A stretch of 64,000 nucleotides of DNA from Cymbomonas tetramitiformis (GCA_001247695.2 LGRX02035154.1:1-64000), one strand, 5' to 3'. Counted from the stretch's first letter, positions 21,506 to 33,360 are shown. Numbers and translations: made by a program. The notes: a model not told the origin generated them from the letters alone.

Positions 21506-22719
21506 TGTTTTTAAGGACGTGGGGTTCATTCCAGGGGTAGGGAAGTCCTGGGCGTTCAACAAGTCTAGCTAGGTTTGTTTTTTCCCATATCCCCACTAGA
21601 AACCAGGTCGAGATTTCGTGCACCTATGTCTCCTACCTACGGCGGGGGGCCTCGGGGTGAGGGGTGGGGGGGTTCAGAGGCTCCGCTGGACAACCTTGTC
21701 CACTTCTTGATGTTTTCAGAGGCCTTCCAGCAGCTGAGCCCAAGCGTGCGGGATAGTTTGCATCTGAAAACCCGTCTGTCTTGCAGTGACCGGTACCACC
21801 CTCACCCTCCCTCCATTGTTCGTGTATTGTTTCAGCATGCTTGAACTCTTATATTTCATGCTTAGGCATCTCAGAATATGTAACCTTTCTGAGTATGTGT
21901 GCCTTTTAATTCTACAGAGCTTGCAACGGCTTCGAGGTTGCACTTCGTCTAGAAGTGCACACAGTTAAAGAAAAATAAAATATTAATCGGTGTCATATGA
22001 GTCCTTTGCAGATGAGTCATTTGTACACTTTCTTACTCTTCCTCGTTAAAGTTATGTGTTTTAGTGTTTTAGGTGTGCTAAGATATGTGGTATGTGTTTT
22101 AGGCTGGAAGAGGCGGTGATCTTGAGGATCAAGAAGACCGTGATCAACGTGGCGAGGATCACGAAGACGGTGCTGAGGAAGGCCTCACCCGTCATTGCCC
22201 CGAGGTAAGCTGTGTCCATATGTTAGGAGTGCGAGGAGTCGTGTCTAGTGCCAAGTAAGACAACAAAAACGAACGGGCACAGCAAAAACGAACTCCCTTG
22301 GCCACACATTGGTGACTGTGCCATTGAAGGAACCAGGAGTGCGAGGAGTCGTGTATAGTGCCAAGTAAGACATATAGCTTTCACGAGTGTACTGTTGAAC
22401 GTATACCCTAGTGGGGCCCAGCAAAAACGAACTCCCTTGGCCACACACTGGTGACTGTGCCATTGAAGGAACCACTGTGGTCACGCTTTCTACTCTAGTA
22501 GAAGAAGGCGCCTGCACCCTTGGTCTGTGGGTTTGTTTGGAGCGCCCTTGATCCGCAAGCAGCAAGGTATTGGCCTTGCTGTTATGTATGGCATCTTGGG
22601 TTTGAGTAGGTCTGACACTCATGTGTCTGTGACCACTTGTCTCCCGCTGCGCCACGAAGAGGGTATAGGTTCAGCAGTATACCTGTGTAAGCTATATGAG
22701 CGCATGCTTTTGTGACCGA
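21506..22719. other. spacer with one tandem duplication
   Basis: No supported gene. Two copies of a block with GGAGTGCGAGGAGTCGTGT, TAGTGCCAAGTAAGACA, CCCTTGGCCACACA and GTGACTGTGCCATTGAAGGA lie at about 22228-22333 and 22334-22474. Confidence 0.6.
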
Positions 22720-23596
22720 CCTACCTCACCACCTCCGCAGGTGCGGGCTCTCCCGCCGCGGGGCTCCCCGTGATTGGGGGCGGAGCCAACACCACCTCCG
22801 CCGGTGCGGGCTATCCCGCCGCGGGACCCTTTGCGATTGCGGCATCCTCCACGACCACCTCCGCAGGTGCGGGCTCTCCCGCCGCGGGGCTCCCCGTGAT
22901 TGGGGGCGGAGCCAACACCACCTCCCCCGGTGCGGGCTCTCCCGCCGCGAGAACCTCCGTGCTCGTGGGGGCGGGAGCGTCCGCGGGTTGCTCCGCTCCC
23001 CACGGCGCTTCCGCATGCCCCTCACCAACCTCCCGGGGTGTGGCCGCTTCAAGGGGCGGTGGCCATTGCTTGAGCGCGCCTTCCAGCAGCAGGGCGCCTA
23101 CTTTTGAGAGCTTCGCAGCGTCCTTCTCCGCTTGCGAGGCTGGGTAGACCGTGCGCTTCGCCATGCACTCCGGTCTACCACAGTTGTTCACCTCCTCGAT
23201 CCCTTTGCCTAGAAGGCAGACGTTGTGGTAGCTCGCACCGCAGTGCGAGCACTTGTTTACTCCACGTCCGTCGTCCTTCTCGCAGAGGAAGCAGCAGTCT
23301 TCAGCTGCTGGCGGTGGGGGTGAGGGCGGAGGAGGCATGTTTCCACCTAATTCATACCACACCAAAACCAAAACCATTACACACGCAGTGTTTCGGGCAT
23401 TATCCATACGCATGACTATATAGGTTCTCCCAACATGTGATTCTAAAGGGTGCTCACCATCTTCATGCCCTGTATAGCATCTATCGTATGCTATTATCAG
23501 GGCATGATCGAAAGCATTCCAATCTAATGCTTTCGATACGGCGGTCTTCGGACCTGGCAGCTCCCCCAGTCGTCTCGTCGCCTCCATGTCGTGCAT
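22720..23596 (-). CDS. Cys-rich zinc-finger protein with Pro/Ala repeat tail
   Basis: The recognisable part starts at MPPPPSPPPPAAED (about 23338), just after an acceptor-like GAATTAG. A Cys/His cluster follows: CCFLCEKDDGRGVNKCSHCG, then SYHNVCLLG and NNCGRPEC, with PHD/RING-like spacing. The C terminus is a 20-residue tandem repeat (GEPAPAEVVLAPPPITGSPA type) encoded by 60-bp units at 22730-22960. A TAG at 22809-22811 replaces the GAG found at the same place in the other units, so the present frame ends one unit early; open sequence continues to about 22725. It may be one gene with the Cys-rich ORF at 23618-23986, joined through an intron. No function can be assigned beyond probable zinc binding. 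Confidence 0.5.
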
Positions 23597-23617
23597 GTTA
23601 ACGACAGGGGGCTCCGA

Positions 23618-23986
23618 TCATCCTCCGCCAGGCTCCTCCACGCATTCCGCGCGACCGCAGTTGAACAAATCTCTCTTTAGGCCTCTTGCCTCTTGACACT
23701 TAGGGTGGTAGCGAATCTCGCACACCTTGCATTGCGTAACGAAAGCCCCCTTTTGACAATAGCAGCACCTATCTTCTGGCAGTACCTCTTTGCATTCACC
23801 ACACTGCACCGCCGGATACTTTTTATTCGCACAGCTAAAGTGAAAGCTCCTATTGCAAACCCTACAAGTCTGCGCTGGAATTAGTTTACTGTCGCATCCA
23901 ACGACATGGCAGCGGTGGTATTCAGGGGCGTTTCGGGACATTTTCTTTGCACGCGCGTTGTTTCCGCCTCGGTTTCTTGAAGTCAT
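23618..23986 (-). CDS. small Cys/His-rich zinc-binding protein or first exon
   Basis: A 122-residue ORF with a basic N terminus and two to three zinc-binding clusters: CHVVGCDSKLIPAQTCRVC, then SFHFSC, CGECKEVLPEDRCCYC and CKVCEIRYHPKC, ending in FNCGRAEC. That last motif is nearly the NCGRPEC of the downstream ORF on the same strand, so the two may be exons of one gene or duplicates. It lies about 100 bp from the 104-bp promoter-like array, but that array's TATA boxes point away from it. Confidence 0.5.
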   Translation of the reverse strand: MTSRNRGGNNARAKKMSRNAPEYHRCHVVGCDSKLIPAQTCRVCNRSFHFSCANKKYPAVQCGECKEVLPEDRCCYCQKGAFVTQCKVCEIRYHPKCQEARGLKRDLFNCGRAECVEEPGGG

Positions 23987-24089
23987 TGCAGTTTCCGAAG
24001 TGCTAGTCCTAAGAAGTGTTCTTCAAGAATGGCTTCCGCTCGCTTGCACCAACTAGGGCGCTGAGACGCAGTAACTGTGCATGCATGTG

Positions 24090-24713
24090 TGACGTCAGCT
24101 CAGTATAAATCGAGGACAAAACCGCCCAAGCATTTCTCGTACGTCGATGGATCCGGGATCGGATCCGACATACGAGAAAAGTTCATGCACGTTTGACGTC
24201 AGCTCAGTATAAATCGAGGACAAAACCGCCCAAGCATTTCTCGTACGTCGATGGATCGAGGATCGGATCCGACATACGAGAAAAGTTCATGCACGTGTGA
24301 CGTCAGCTCAGTATAAATCGAGGACAAAACCGCCCAAGCATTTCTCGTACGTCGATGGATCTGGGATCGGATCCGACATACGAGAAATGTGCATGCGCGT
24401 GTGACGTCAGCTCAGTATAAATCGAGGACAAAACCGCCCAAGCATTTCTCGTACGTCGATGGATCTGGGATCGGATCCGACATACGAGAAATGTGCATGC
24501 GCGTGTGACGTCAGCTCATTATAAATCGAGGACAAAACCACCCAAGCATTTCTCGTACGTCGATGGATCTGGGATCGGATCCGACATACGAGAAATGTTC
24601 ATGCACGTGTCACGTCAGCTCAGTATGAATCGAGGACAAAACCCCCCAAGCATTTCGTGGAAGTAAGTATGTGAAAATGCTTGCAGAGAAAGACAAACTT
24701 GTATATATTACTA
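24090..24713 (+). promoter_or_regulatory. six exact 104-bp units: CRE + TATA + hairpin
   Basis: TGACGTCA occurs at 24090, 24194, 24298, 24402 and 24506, with CACGTCA at 24610, exactly 104 bp apart. Each unit has TATAAAT 14 bp after the CRE start. A 14-bp stem TTTCTCGTACGTCG / CGACATACGAGAAA with a 19-nt loop holding GGATCC and GATC begins 29 bp after the first T of the TATA box. That is the usual TATA-to-start distance, so the hairpin would fall at the 5' end of a transcript. The last unit is worn (TATGAAT, no hairpin). Orientation is plus, toward the ORFs from 24864. Confidence 0.8.
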
Positions 24714-24863
24714 TGGATATGCATACGCGATATGTCTTGGAATCGGAGCAAACGGTGTAGGAGGGCGCGAATATGGGTGGCAGCACGAAGCGGCGCCCCA
24801 ATCCCACAAGCTTTAACGGTATGAATATCTACACCCCGAAACGTGTGTACAAAAGACATGTGA

Positions 24864-25310
24864 TTGTGCTGCTGTGAGACTTCGCGTCAAGGAAGGGTTT
24901 ACGTGTGTCTTACTAGATTGTTTGGTGACAGGGACGCATATCGGGGAAGGGTTATTGAACGTCACGCTCGTGCGGGATCAACGATCGTGGCTATTTGGGG
25001 TGTTATGTACGACTCTCCACATTACGCTGCTTGCAGTGAGCGTTTTTTGGCGTTGTGTGGCTCCGACGCTGCCTACAATCCGGGACCGAATTGGGATATT
25101 CCTCCCGTTCTTATAGACTTGTTACCCCTTCTCGTAGAGGTTGGAGATTCCGCTCGCATTATACCTCTTGGAGTGTGGCCCCTGAAAGATGATGATATGG
25201 ATACGCTTGAGACGTTGGTGGGGAAGATAGATTTGTTGTGCGAGGCCTGGACATCAGCAAAAGGACAAGGTGATGTTAATCACGCTCACTCAGAGGAGGT
25301 TTATTTGTGA
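24864..25310 (+). CDS. unknown ORF upstream of the transposase
   Basis: A 148-residue ORF starting 200 bp after the promoter-like array. It has protein-like composition (NPGPNWDIPPVLIDLLPLLV is one stretch) but no domain I recognise. It overlaps the next ORF's longest frame by a few codons in another frame, so it may be an upstream exon or accessory protein of the same element. Confidence 0.35.
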   Translation: MCCCETSRQGRVYVCLTRLFGDRDAYRGRVIERHARAGSTIVAIWGVMYDSPHYAACSERFLALCGSDAAYNPGPNWDIPPVLIDLLPLLVEVGDSARIIPLGVWPLKDDDMDTLETLVGKIDLLCEAWTSAKGQGDVNHAHSEEVYL

Positions 25311-25320
25311 CGATGTGGAA

Positions 25321-28153
25321 ATGTCAGACGAGTTGGAAGGTGGGCATGAGGAAACTTGCGAACGTCCTAGAGCTCAATTGCCGCAAGTAAGTGACGGTTT
25401 TGAGGAGCTGACGCGCGGGAATAAGGGTTGGTGGGTCGAGAAGATGCGAACGGCATTTGGGAGAAGCCCTCACCGCATTGCGGGTGCGGTGAGGGCGTAT
25501 ATCGAGTCCCTTCCGGCGGGCTTGAGTTCGAAGGTGCACAAGGAGTGCAATGCGGCATTGGTGTCGTTAGGTGACCGGCGCGAGGAGACAGTGAAGAATT
25601 GTGTTGTGGTGAATTTGAGGGACGCGTTATCACGCTTAGCACGACGAAACACACGTGCGAACGTTAGTCTAACGAGGGGGATAGCGGCTGCGGCATTTGG
25701 GAGCAACTTGGCCGAGGATAACTTGGTGCGTACGGCTTGCACGATGCTTGGTGTGCATCAACGCGTTGGAACGCTTGGGGTGGTCGGAAATTCAAACTTG
25801 AGGGAGGGGGCACACATGGGAACTGAGGAGAGAGGGCGTCGTGGCCTTTGGGAGGGCGTGATGCTTGCGGAACGGAGATTGTCTACCCGATGCTTGACAA
25901 TGGCGACTTGTGCTCTTATTATTAGAGCTTTTTGGTTGCACCCGGACAACACTCGAGTTAGTCCTTGCAAAAAGGACGTCGTGTTGGCACGTGACCCCAA
26001 CACCGTTGCTTTGAGAACACCGAGGGAGTTCGTGAGCAAACATTGGTTGGAAGCCTCTCAACTAGTAATATATAGGAGGTTTCAAGCCAAGTACCCCGCT
26101 CTCAAGATTGGGCAACGTTCCTTTGAGAAGCAAGGGGTGTGCAAGCCGCACAATGTTGTGCGGCTGCGAAGGAAGGACAACATATCTTGTTGTTGTAGGT
26201 ACCACGAAGACATGAGAATGGTCCTTGAGGGCTTTGACAAGGCCCGAGAGGCGGTGCATTCACCATGTGCGTGCACTTCGGCGACATGTTGCCCACGGGT
26301 TCGAAGGACACCAGAGCATAGGCGAAAGGCGGTGGGGAACACGGGAATGGTTTGCACTATTGCAAAGGCGGGGAGGTCGACATCAACTTTCGCCGAGAGC
26401 TTGTTGTGTCCGCGGGTGGGGGTTAAGCATGCCATGGAGTGCTTGAGAGGGAGGTGCGAGAAGTGTGGCGGCTTGGCCAACTTCAAAGTGTGTGACAGTG
26501 AGGTGCAGCATGAGGCGCAAGTGCCGTGGTCTTGTTACGAGACTTGCGGCAGAAGACAGATGGACGAGGATGGTAAGGAGATTCGGCGACTGCAGTTTGT
26601 GCAGAAGAAGACGAAGCTGGCCGCCTTGATCGCCAAGTTGCAGGCGCTGTTGCTGGGGCACGAGCCGGGGGCTTCGCCAAATTGTCAGTGCAAGGGGAAC
26701 TTCTTAGTGAATAGCGCGACCGCAGGGCAACCGGAGGCATGGGCGTGGAAGAAGTTGGAAGGCTGCGGGGATTGCGCGTTTCTGCGGCCATATGCATATC
26801 ACACTTTCATGGCATTACACCAGCAGCGGCAGTTTCAGACGTGCGTCAGGGATTTGCCACTGGGACATGCGGTGTTCTTGTTTGACTTCTCGGAGAATCA
26901 TTCATTGAACATTCCTCGAGAAGTGCAAAGTCTGCATTGGGTGGAGAAGCAGGCGACCATATTAGTCTGCGTGGTGTGGAGACATGCGTGTATGGCCGTG
27001 GATGGGGTGGAATCAACCGCGGAGAACCCAGTGCTGGTGAAGGATTACGTGTACTTGCTGAGCGATGACCGGAAGCACGATCACCGCTTCATTCAGTACA
27101 TGCGGGAGTTGATCATCAGAGACTACTTCATCGGGAGGGGGATCGCAAAGCCCTTGTTTATCCACGAGTGGGCAGATGGTTGTGCGGGACAAAACAAGTG
27201 CGCGGCAGGGTTTGCGGATGTGGCGAATAGCAAATACGAGTGGTCATTAGGTGTACCTTGCCAACGGAACTTCTTTGAGACGGCGCATGCCAAGGGGGAG
27301 CAGGATGGGGCGGGGGCGCATGGCAAGCACGCAGCGGCGGTGGCGGTCATATCAGAGGGTGACAAGTGGTATGCCCGCATCAATTGCGCTGCAGACCTGC
27401 ATGCGTTCTGTTGCGAGAGATTGAGCCGACGTGCGGATAGCAGTTACGCCAAGGCAAGAGCGAGCTTCAATCAACGGCTTTTTTACTTGGTACCAGAGGA
27501 CGCACTGCACGAGGAGGCGGGAGGATTGCATGCGGTGGATCACAATGCTGGTGCAGCATACCAGGCGGTGGATGGGACGCAGCGCTTGCATTCTGTAAGG
27601 GGGGGAGGGCGAGGGGAAGTTGATGGTACGTGAGCGTACATGCTATTGTGTGAATTGTTATGCGGAGTGTGTGCGCTCCATTCCGGACTCGGAGGGATGC
27701 TTGGAGACGTCCCACGTGGATGCGTGGAAAGATGTGGAGTTGCGGCCGGCTACGGGCGCGGCCGCCGTGAGGATTCGCGGCATGGTGGAGGAGTATGCGG
27801 CGGGTGTGAGTGTAGCCGTGCGGCGTGGTAGCATCATGGCGGTGAAGAAGGATCCTACGGACGCATCACATGCCTACTACTTGGTGAAGGCGCTGTCTGG
27901 TGTCACGGAGGTCGGCGGGAGGATCCGCCGGGATGACTATAGACAGACATTTGCTCCTGGAGACTCGGTGATTTCGGGGAGATACTTTGAGTGGACGGAT
28001 CCAAACGTGCGAGATACATACACCTTAGATACTAGCAAGAAGTGCTTGATTCCGTGTGAAGCCGTACTAGCATGTGATGTTCGCCTAGTTAAGAGGGGGG
28101 ATGTGCACATGCTACCCCTGAGGGAGCATCAGCGGTTGTTGGCACTTCTGTGA
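25321..28153 (+). pseudogene. DDE-type transposase-like protein, one-base frameshift
   Basis: The frame from MSDELEGG (25321) runs to 27633 and carries a Cys-rich middle (CLRGRCEKCGGLANFKVC), then VLFDFSENHSLN, HEWADGCAGQNKC and ETAHAKGEQDGAGAHGKHA. This spacing of acidic residues (D...DG..GQ.K...H.KGE.DG) is typical of an uncharacterised RNase-H-fold transposase family common in algal and animal repeats. At 27597-27605 the sequence is GTA then a run of seven G after an A. Six G would join the frame in register to the 27620-28153 frame, which holds a Cys pair, a central segment of about 100 residues (FAPGDSVISGRYFEW) and a stop. I read it as one protein of about 940 residues broken by a single G. 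Terminal repeats of its element were not found. Confidence 0.55.
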
Positions 28154-28231
28154 GATTCTAGTGTTATGTAGATGTATATATTGTATATATTGTAGATACG
28201 GGCATGTTGCGGTGTATATTGTTATGACTTG

Positions 28232-29000
28232 TACATACTTCGAATAACTTCTCCGTATCACGTGCTACATCTCACGCACCCGCAATATATGCAATTTCTG
28301 CTTTGCAGCCCTTTTTACAGACGAAATTAGCTCCCCAGCACCCCGTGAATATGACCCGATGTGAAATTTCGCTTCTCATAGCCTAGGTATGACCTCTAAA
28401 TACTTCTCACAACTTCTAATAACTTCTCCGTATCACGTGCAACATCTCACGCGCCCACGAGACATGCATTTTCTGCTTTGCAGTCAGTTTACAGACGAAA
28501 TTAGCCCCCCAACGCCCCGTGAATGTGACCCGATGTGAAATATCACTTCTCGATGCCTAGTAATAACTTCTAGATACTTCTCACAACTTCTAATAACTTC
28601 ACCGTATCATTTGCATATCTCACGCGCCCACGAGACATGCATTTTCTGTTTTGCAGTCAGTTTACAGACGAAATTAGCTCCCCAACGCCCCGCGAATGTG
28701 ACCCGATGTGAAATATCACTTCTCGATGCCTAGTAATAACTTGTAGATACTTCTCATAAATTCTAATAACTTCACCGTATCATTTGCATATCTCACGCGC
28801 CCACGAGACATGCATTTTCTGTTTTGCAGTCAGTTTACAGACGAAACTAGCTCCCCAACGCCCCGCGAATGTGACCCGATGTGAAATATCACTTCTCGAT
28901 GCCTAGTAATAACTTCTAGATACTTCTCACAACTTCTAATAACTTCATCGTATCATTTGCATATCTCACGCGCCCACAAGACATGCATATCCTGCTCCGC
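28232..29000. repeat. 173-175-bp satellite, about 4.5 units
   Basis: CGTATCA recurs at 28254, 28429, 28603, 28776 and 28949. Units share TCTCACGCGCCCACGAGACA, TTTACAGACGAAATTAGC and GTGACCCGATGTGAAAT. It begins about 80 bp after the transposase-like stop, so it may be the 3' part of that element. Confidence 0.9.
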
Positions 29001-29616
29001 GGCCCATCTGCGACTTGTATAGCAGCCCTGTGGCCACAATAATTATCGAAAATGCAAAATATTGCATTCGGGTGATTTCTTATAAATTCTAACATGCTCT
29101 TGAAACTTCTTGCGACTTCTTAATGCCATTTTCATTGATTATGCAATTTATAGTGCAAGCCCGTCCACCTAGCCGTGCTACATGCCTGCGTGTGATATGC
29201 TTGTGCGAAAAAGAGTGTTTCTGGTATAGCATGCGTGGGTGAAAGGTGTGCTCAGGAAGGAAATATTCGCGCAGTGGTAAGCTACGCTATGGCAAATGGT
29301 CCAGAGGGCTATTATTTTGGAGACACCACTATCGGTGAGTGCATGAGGATATTGTATAGCGTGGAAACGGAAGGACAAGGAAAAGAAAAAGACTGCCACG
29401 GCTGGAATCTCACCAAGAAAGCGGTAAGGCCTCTTAACTTAACTTTTTGCAAAAATAAAAGAAGTGCGTGGTAAAAAAGTGAGGTGGGTTGAATGTACAG
29501 CTCAAGAACTCGGTCAGGGTGAACTCGCGCAGCAAGCTACAGCAGAAACTATTTGCAGGGACCATCCAAGCTTACCCAGAGGCGTTTAGTGGTGTTGGCA
29601 AGGACCGGGTATACAA
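29001..29616. other. no gene seen
   Basis: Spacer between the satellite and the gag relic. An ORF at 29235-29474 lacks recognisable features. Confidence 0.4.
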
Positions 29617-32087
29617 CTATAACATAACAACCCCGTACATACAAAGTATGTAATCCACCAAGGATTCCTCGTCGTCGTCAAACTCGCGTAGCATGGCCGC
29701 ATCGGCCACCCTTTTTACAGCGAGCAACTGCTCGGCCTTGTCATCAGGCTCGTGCAGTGTGGCCACGTCAGCAACCACCTTCTCAGTCATCAACTTCTCG
29801 GCCTCGTCGACAGCGAGCAGCGTCTGAATGTTGTTCGGAAGACTGACCAAGCCCCTCATGGACAAGTGCGCGGTCAAGCGGTTAAGCGTCTGCACAGCGC
29901 TCTCGAGGTGAGAGTGAAGGAGGTAGACCTTCCTGTCCAGGAGCTCAGCTGCAGGAGCTCGTGGTACTCGTGCATCTTCGTCGAACTCAGCTGGTGTCTT
30001 CACGGGAAAGCTCTGCATCATCTGCGTGTTCCCCAAAGCCACTGCCACCGCTGCGCAATGCTCAACCCCCTCCGCACAAGCCTTGGCCTCCATGCTCACG
30101 ATATGTGCTGCTGCACCACTGCCCAGGCCATCCAGACGCACATCGGAGCTCGCCTTCGGACCAGGTACGTCATAGCAGGCGTCCACACCAGTGACCTCAG
30201 CTGCCAGGCACTGTCTGGGCACCACCAAGTCCTCCGACATGTCCTGGGTGGAGTACACTGGTCTCTCTGCCGCAAATGACCGTGTTTGGCACTCCAGGTC
30301 ACACTCATCGTCCGAGAATGCCTGCGTGTGCACACTGCCAGTGACACTGCCTGACATGCACTGCCCCCTGAGTGGCTGAGATGTGACTCCATGGCGTCGC
30401 GCTCCTCCGCCAGGTTGACTGCTCTCGCCGTCTCGGCATCCTTCATCTTCCCCGAAGAGTCATTCACCAAGGCCTCCTTCTCAGAGTCGGGGATCTTGTT
30501 CTTCCACTCGGCCACCGTTACCCCCTGCTGTTTCTTCGGGAAGCGGTACCTGATGTTGTAGAGGCGCATCAACGCGTTTTGTGCCTCGTAGAACTTCGTC
30601 GACTTGAGCCGTGAGGTGTGGAAGTCCTTGGGTACCGAGGCCGTAGGACTCCCTGTCCAACAATCCGCTGGGTTGCTGGCATGCTGTCGACCACCGTAGC
30701 AGGTCGGACAGTAGGTGTTCGTGTTGGCGTTGTTCTGGCCGCCCTTCGGTGCAGTAGGTGGTGGTGTCTTGCTGTAATCCTTCTGCCGTTCACCCGCAGC
30801 AGCCTCCCACTTACCCTTCCCCGGTGTCGCTGGCTGCTTCTTCTTCTCCTCGGGAGCCTGATCACCCACCGACCCAGCACCAGCCTTGACAAGGGCGTGC
30901 TTCTTGATCTGATTGTTCAGCAGAACCAGATCAACACCGTTCTGCTTGGCCTCCCAGCACGCGTATGGACTGGTCACCCTCCGACTGATGTCCTGCCGGA
31001 ACGCCAAGATCCACTGAGAGTTGTCGTTCATGAGGTTGTCCTGTACCTCGACGATCTCCTCCAGGTCCTTCCAGGTCACCGGCTTCGGAGGTGGATGCTG
31101 TGCCCGCAACTGCTCCTTAACTGTCGTCCGGTACACCTTGATCCGAAGGTTGTCCACGCACTCCTCGATGTGCTGTCTGATCACGTCCTTGGTGACGTCC
31201 TCCCGCCCAGTGTGCACCATAGCTTCCCTACGCTGGCAGGCCTTCATGTAGGTGAGCCCGTCCTCCCCCGGAAGCTGCACCCTGCTCGTCAGCAGGTCCT
31301 TCTTCTCCTTGTCACCCTTGAGCATGAACTTCGCATCCAGCTCCGCCACAAAGAGTCTCAGTGCCCAATAATACATGCTCTCCTCACCGCCGTCAGGACC
31401 CGTGAGTCCCTTCACAGAAGTGCCCTCGGTCAGGTACTCCTCGGACTCCTCGCCATCCCGGTCTCCCTCCTCAAAGACCTTGGCCACTGTCCAGGTAGAT
31501 CCAGAAGCTCGCTCATGGAAAGGAGGCTTACCACAGGCGCACAGGGAATGGCCCCCTTCATAGGACCATGCTGTTCCAGGTTCTTGAGAATCCTCCATGC
31601 ATTGTTGGCCACCACCCCGTCCTTCTCGTAGGACTCCATGAACCAGCTGAAGGCAACCGTGGTGGCCAGTACGCCGTCCTTGCCCTGCATCAGTGTGGGC
31701 AGCAGGTCCCATATCGCTTGATAATCTGGCCGCGAATTCCTGATCCACGCCCTCTTCTCTGGTGACAAGGCTTGGGAGGCCCGTGAAGGACTTTAGCTTT
31801 GCCCTCACACTGGCCTCATGTGTCCGACGCAGTTCCTCCACCGCTCGTGCCAAGTTCTGGATGAACTATGCACGGTCCTCATCCTTGGCCCCCGTGTAAG
31901 AAGTGAGGAATCTCTTCCAACTGGAGCTAGAGCTTGACTCGTATGTTTCAGACATCTCGCACTCAACTTCTAGGAAGGCCGTCGCTATTGCTGCCTCTGA
32001 TTCTGCCGCCGCTGCCGCAGCCGCCGCCTGCTCGGATTCTGCCAGTTCTTCGCCCGTAAGAGTTCCAGCCGTGAAGTGCTGGGTCAC
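29617..32087 (-). pseudogene. LTR-retrotransposon gag, multiply broken
   Basis: Minus-strand gag-like polyprotein. Starting from the ATG at 32087, an Ala/Glu-rich N terminus meets an in-frame TAG at 31866-31868, then continues with FIQNLARAVEELRRTHEASV. Near 31770 the coherent frame shifts (MSPEKRAWIRNSRPDYQAIW, about 31768-31440) and then shifts back (ESMYYWALRLFVAELDAKFM). A zinc-knuckle-like CPTCYGGRQHASNPADC follows, and a further shift near 30350 leads into an Asp/Glu-rich tail ending at 29617. Gag packages element RNA. There is no protease, RT or integrase between it and the satellite, so the element is truncated. The upstream LTR, primer site and an inserted MITE lie at 32163-33360. 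Confidence 0.6.
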
Positions 32088-32162
32088 CCTCGCTCCCCTC
32101 TTTGCTGACCGGGTTTCCGTCTTGGCTGACCGTAGGGGTTAATTCGAAGACCGCACTTGCTG

Positions 32163-32452
32163 CAGGGAACATTGCTTACCCTGACGGGCCGGCCCGGGGC
32201 CGCTTGACGCCGCTCCGGGCCGCTCGCGGGCCGATGATGTGCCCACTTGCGGGCCGTCCATAATTTCGCACCGGCCATGTTTCGGCCAAAGAAAACAAGT
32301 ACTTTCGATACTATTTTAACAATTCGCCATACTTAAATCCAAAATTTCGCGCCTGCGGCGGGCGATTTTAGTGTTCGGCCGATTTGGCCGATGGCTGGCC
32401 TATGATATTATCGCATCCGGGCCGATGGAGAAAAATAAAGCAATGTACTCTG
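32163..32452. mobile_element. 290-bp hAT MITE, copy 1
   Basis: Ends are CAGGGAACATTGCTT and a complement with two differences (AAGCAATGTACTCTG). The element is flanked by a perfect 8-bp duplication ACTTGCTG (32155-32162 and 32453-32460). CAGGG ends plus an 8-bp duplication are hAT hallmarks. The interior is GC-rich with repeated GGGCCGG blocks and matches the copy at 45206. It lies in the leader between the LTR and the gag start. Confidence 0.92.
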
Positions 32453-32800
32453 ACTTGCTGTTCTACTGCTAACTCAGTGCAGAAGATGCCCCTGAGGTTC
32501 GCTAGTTGTGCTGTGGCTTTGATCCGTTTCCCGATTGATTCACCTTCACGCAGTTGCCTTCAGCTCCAGATTTCCTATCCGAGCCGCCCATTCCAGTGCA
32601 GAATATGCCCCTGGGTCCGGAACTGCACTCCTCAAGAATTACTGTGGAGCTCGCCAGTGCAGAATATGCCCCTGGGTCAGTTCCTTTTAGCTTTCAGGTT
32701 CGCAATTTGGGTTCGTCGCACGAGTCACTTCTCGCTGCCGCACTGTACCGCAAATGTACAAGCAAATGCTGGACCGAAAACAAACACTGGCGTCAATTCA

Positions 32801-32818
32801 GTAATCAAAGGTCCCCCA
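32801..32818 (-). other. retrotransposon primer-binding site
   Basis: Read on the minus strand, TGGGGGACCTTTGATTAC starts two bases after the LTR end. TGG at this place is complementary to a tRNA CCA end. The tRNA itself was not identified. Confidence 0.5.
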
Positions 32819-32820
32819 CA

Positions 32821-33360
32821 TGTCGCATTTTGTTTTGAAAAAGACTGACCCGAATCGTCAGTTCTGACACGCTAGTTAGAGCGCACGCGTTAAAATATCG
32901 CAAATATACTGTCCGAGCTGTTGCCGATGTTAGAGTTACTACTGTTTTCGCGGTCTGAGCACAAGCCTGTGCTGCTGCGAAGGCAAAACAAAATGAGTCA
33001 ACTGAACTTCCAGTCGCTCGCCGACAGTCTATCACAAAAACGGTTAGCCTCCAGCTTCCGTACACCACAGCGTGACTCAGCAGGTCACGTCTTGTCACAT
33101 TTCTCTGGTCACCCTCCACAGTGTCACCTGTCGTCTCGAGTGTCTCCTGTTACCGTCTTGGTCGCAGCTGGTCACCACTATACTGCTGCTCGTGATTGTC
33201 ACTTAGCCTTCACAACGTTGCTGACGTGCCACGTCACGCAAGCGTTTGTGACAATAACGCGAGACACCGTGACAGCCGCTCTAAGATTTTAAATGATTGT
33301 GTGTCACGAGAAGTTACTACTCGTATACGACTATAGTAAAATAGTTGTATACGCATGACA
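32821..33360 (-). mobile_element. 540-bp 5' LTR of the broken gag element
   Basis: On the minus strand it starts TGTCATGCG at 33360 and ends GCGACA at 32821, so the termini are TGTC/GACA. A primer-binding-like site follows, then gag. The right-hand 108 bp recurs at 34573-34680, and a TTTTCGCGGTCT...GAAGGCAAAACAAAA block is shared with the LTR region at 60.6 kb, which suggests related elements. Confidence 0.65.

Noticed and set aside
29760..31631. Large plus-strand ORFs opposite the gag relic
   Set aside because: They are antisense shadows of the gag frame, which has the zinc knuckle and helical pattern.
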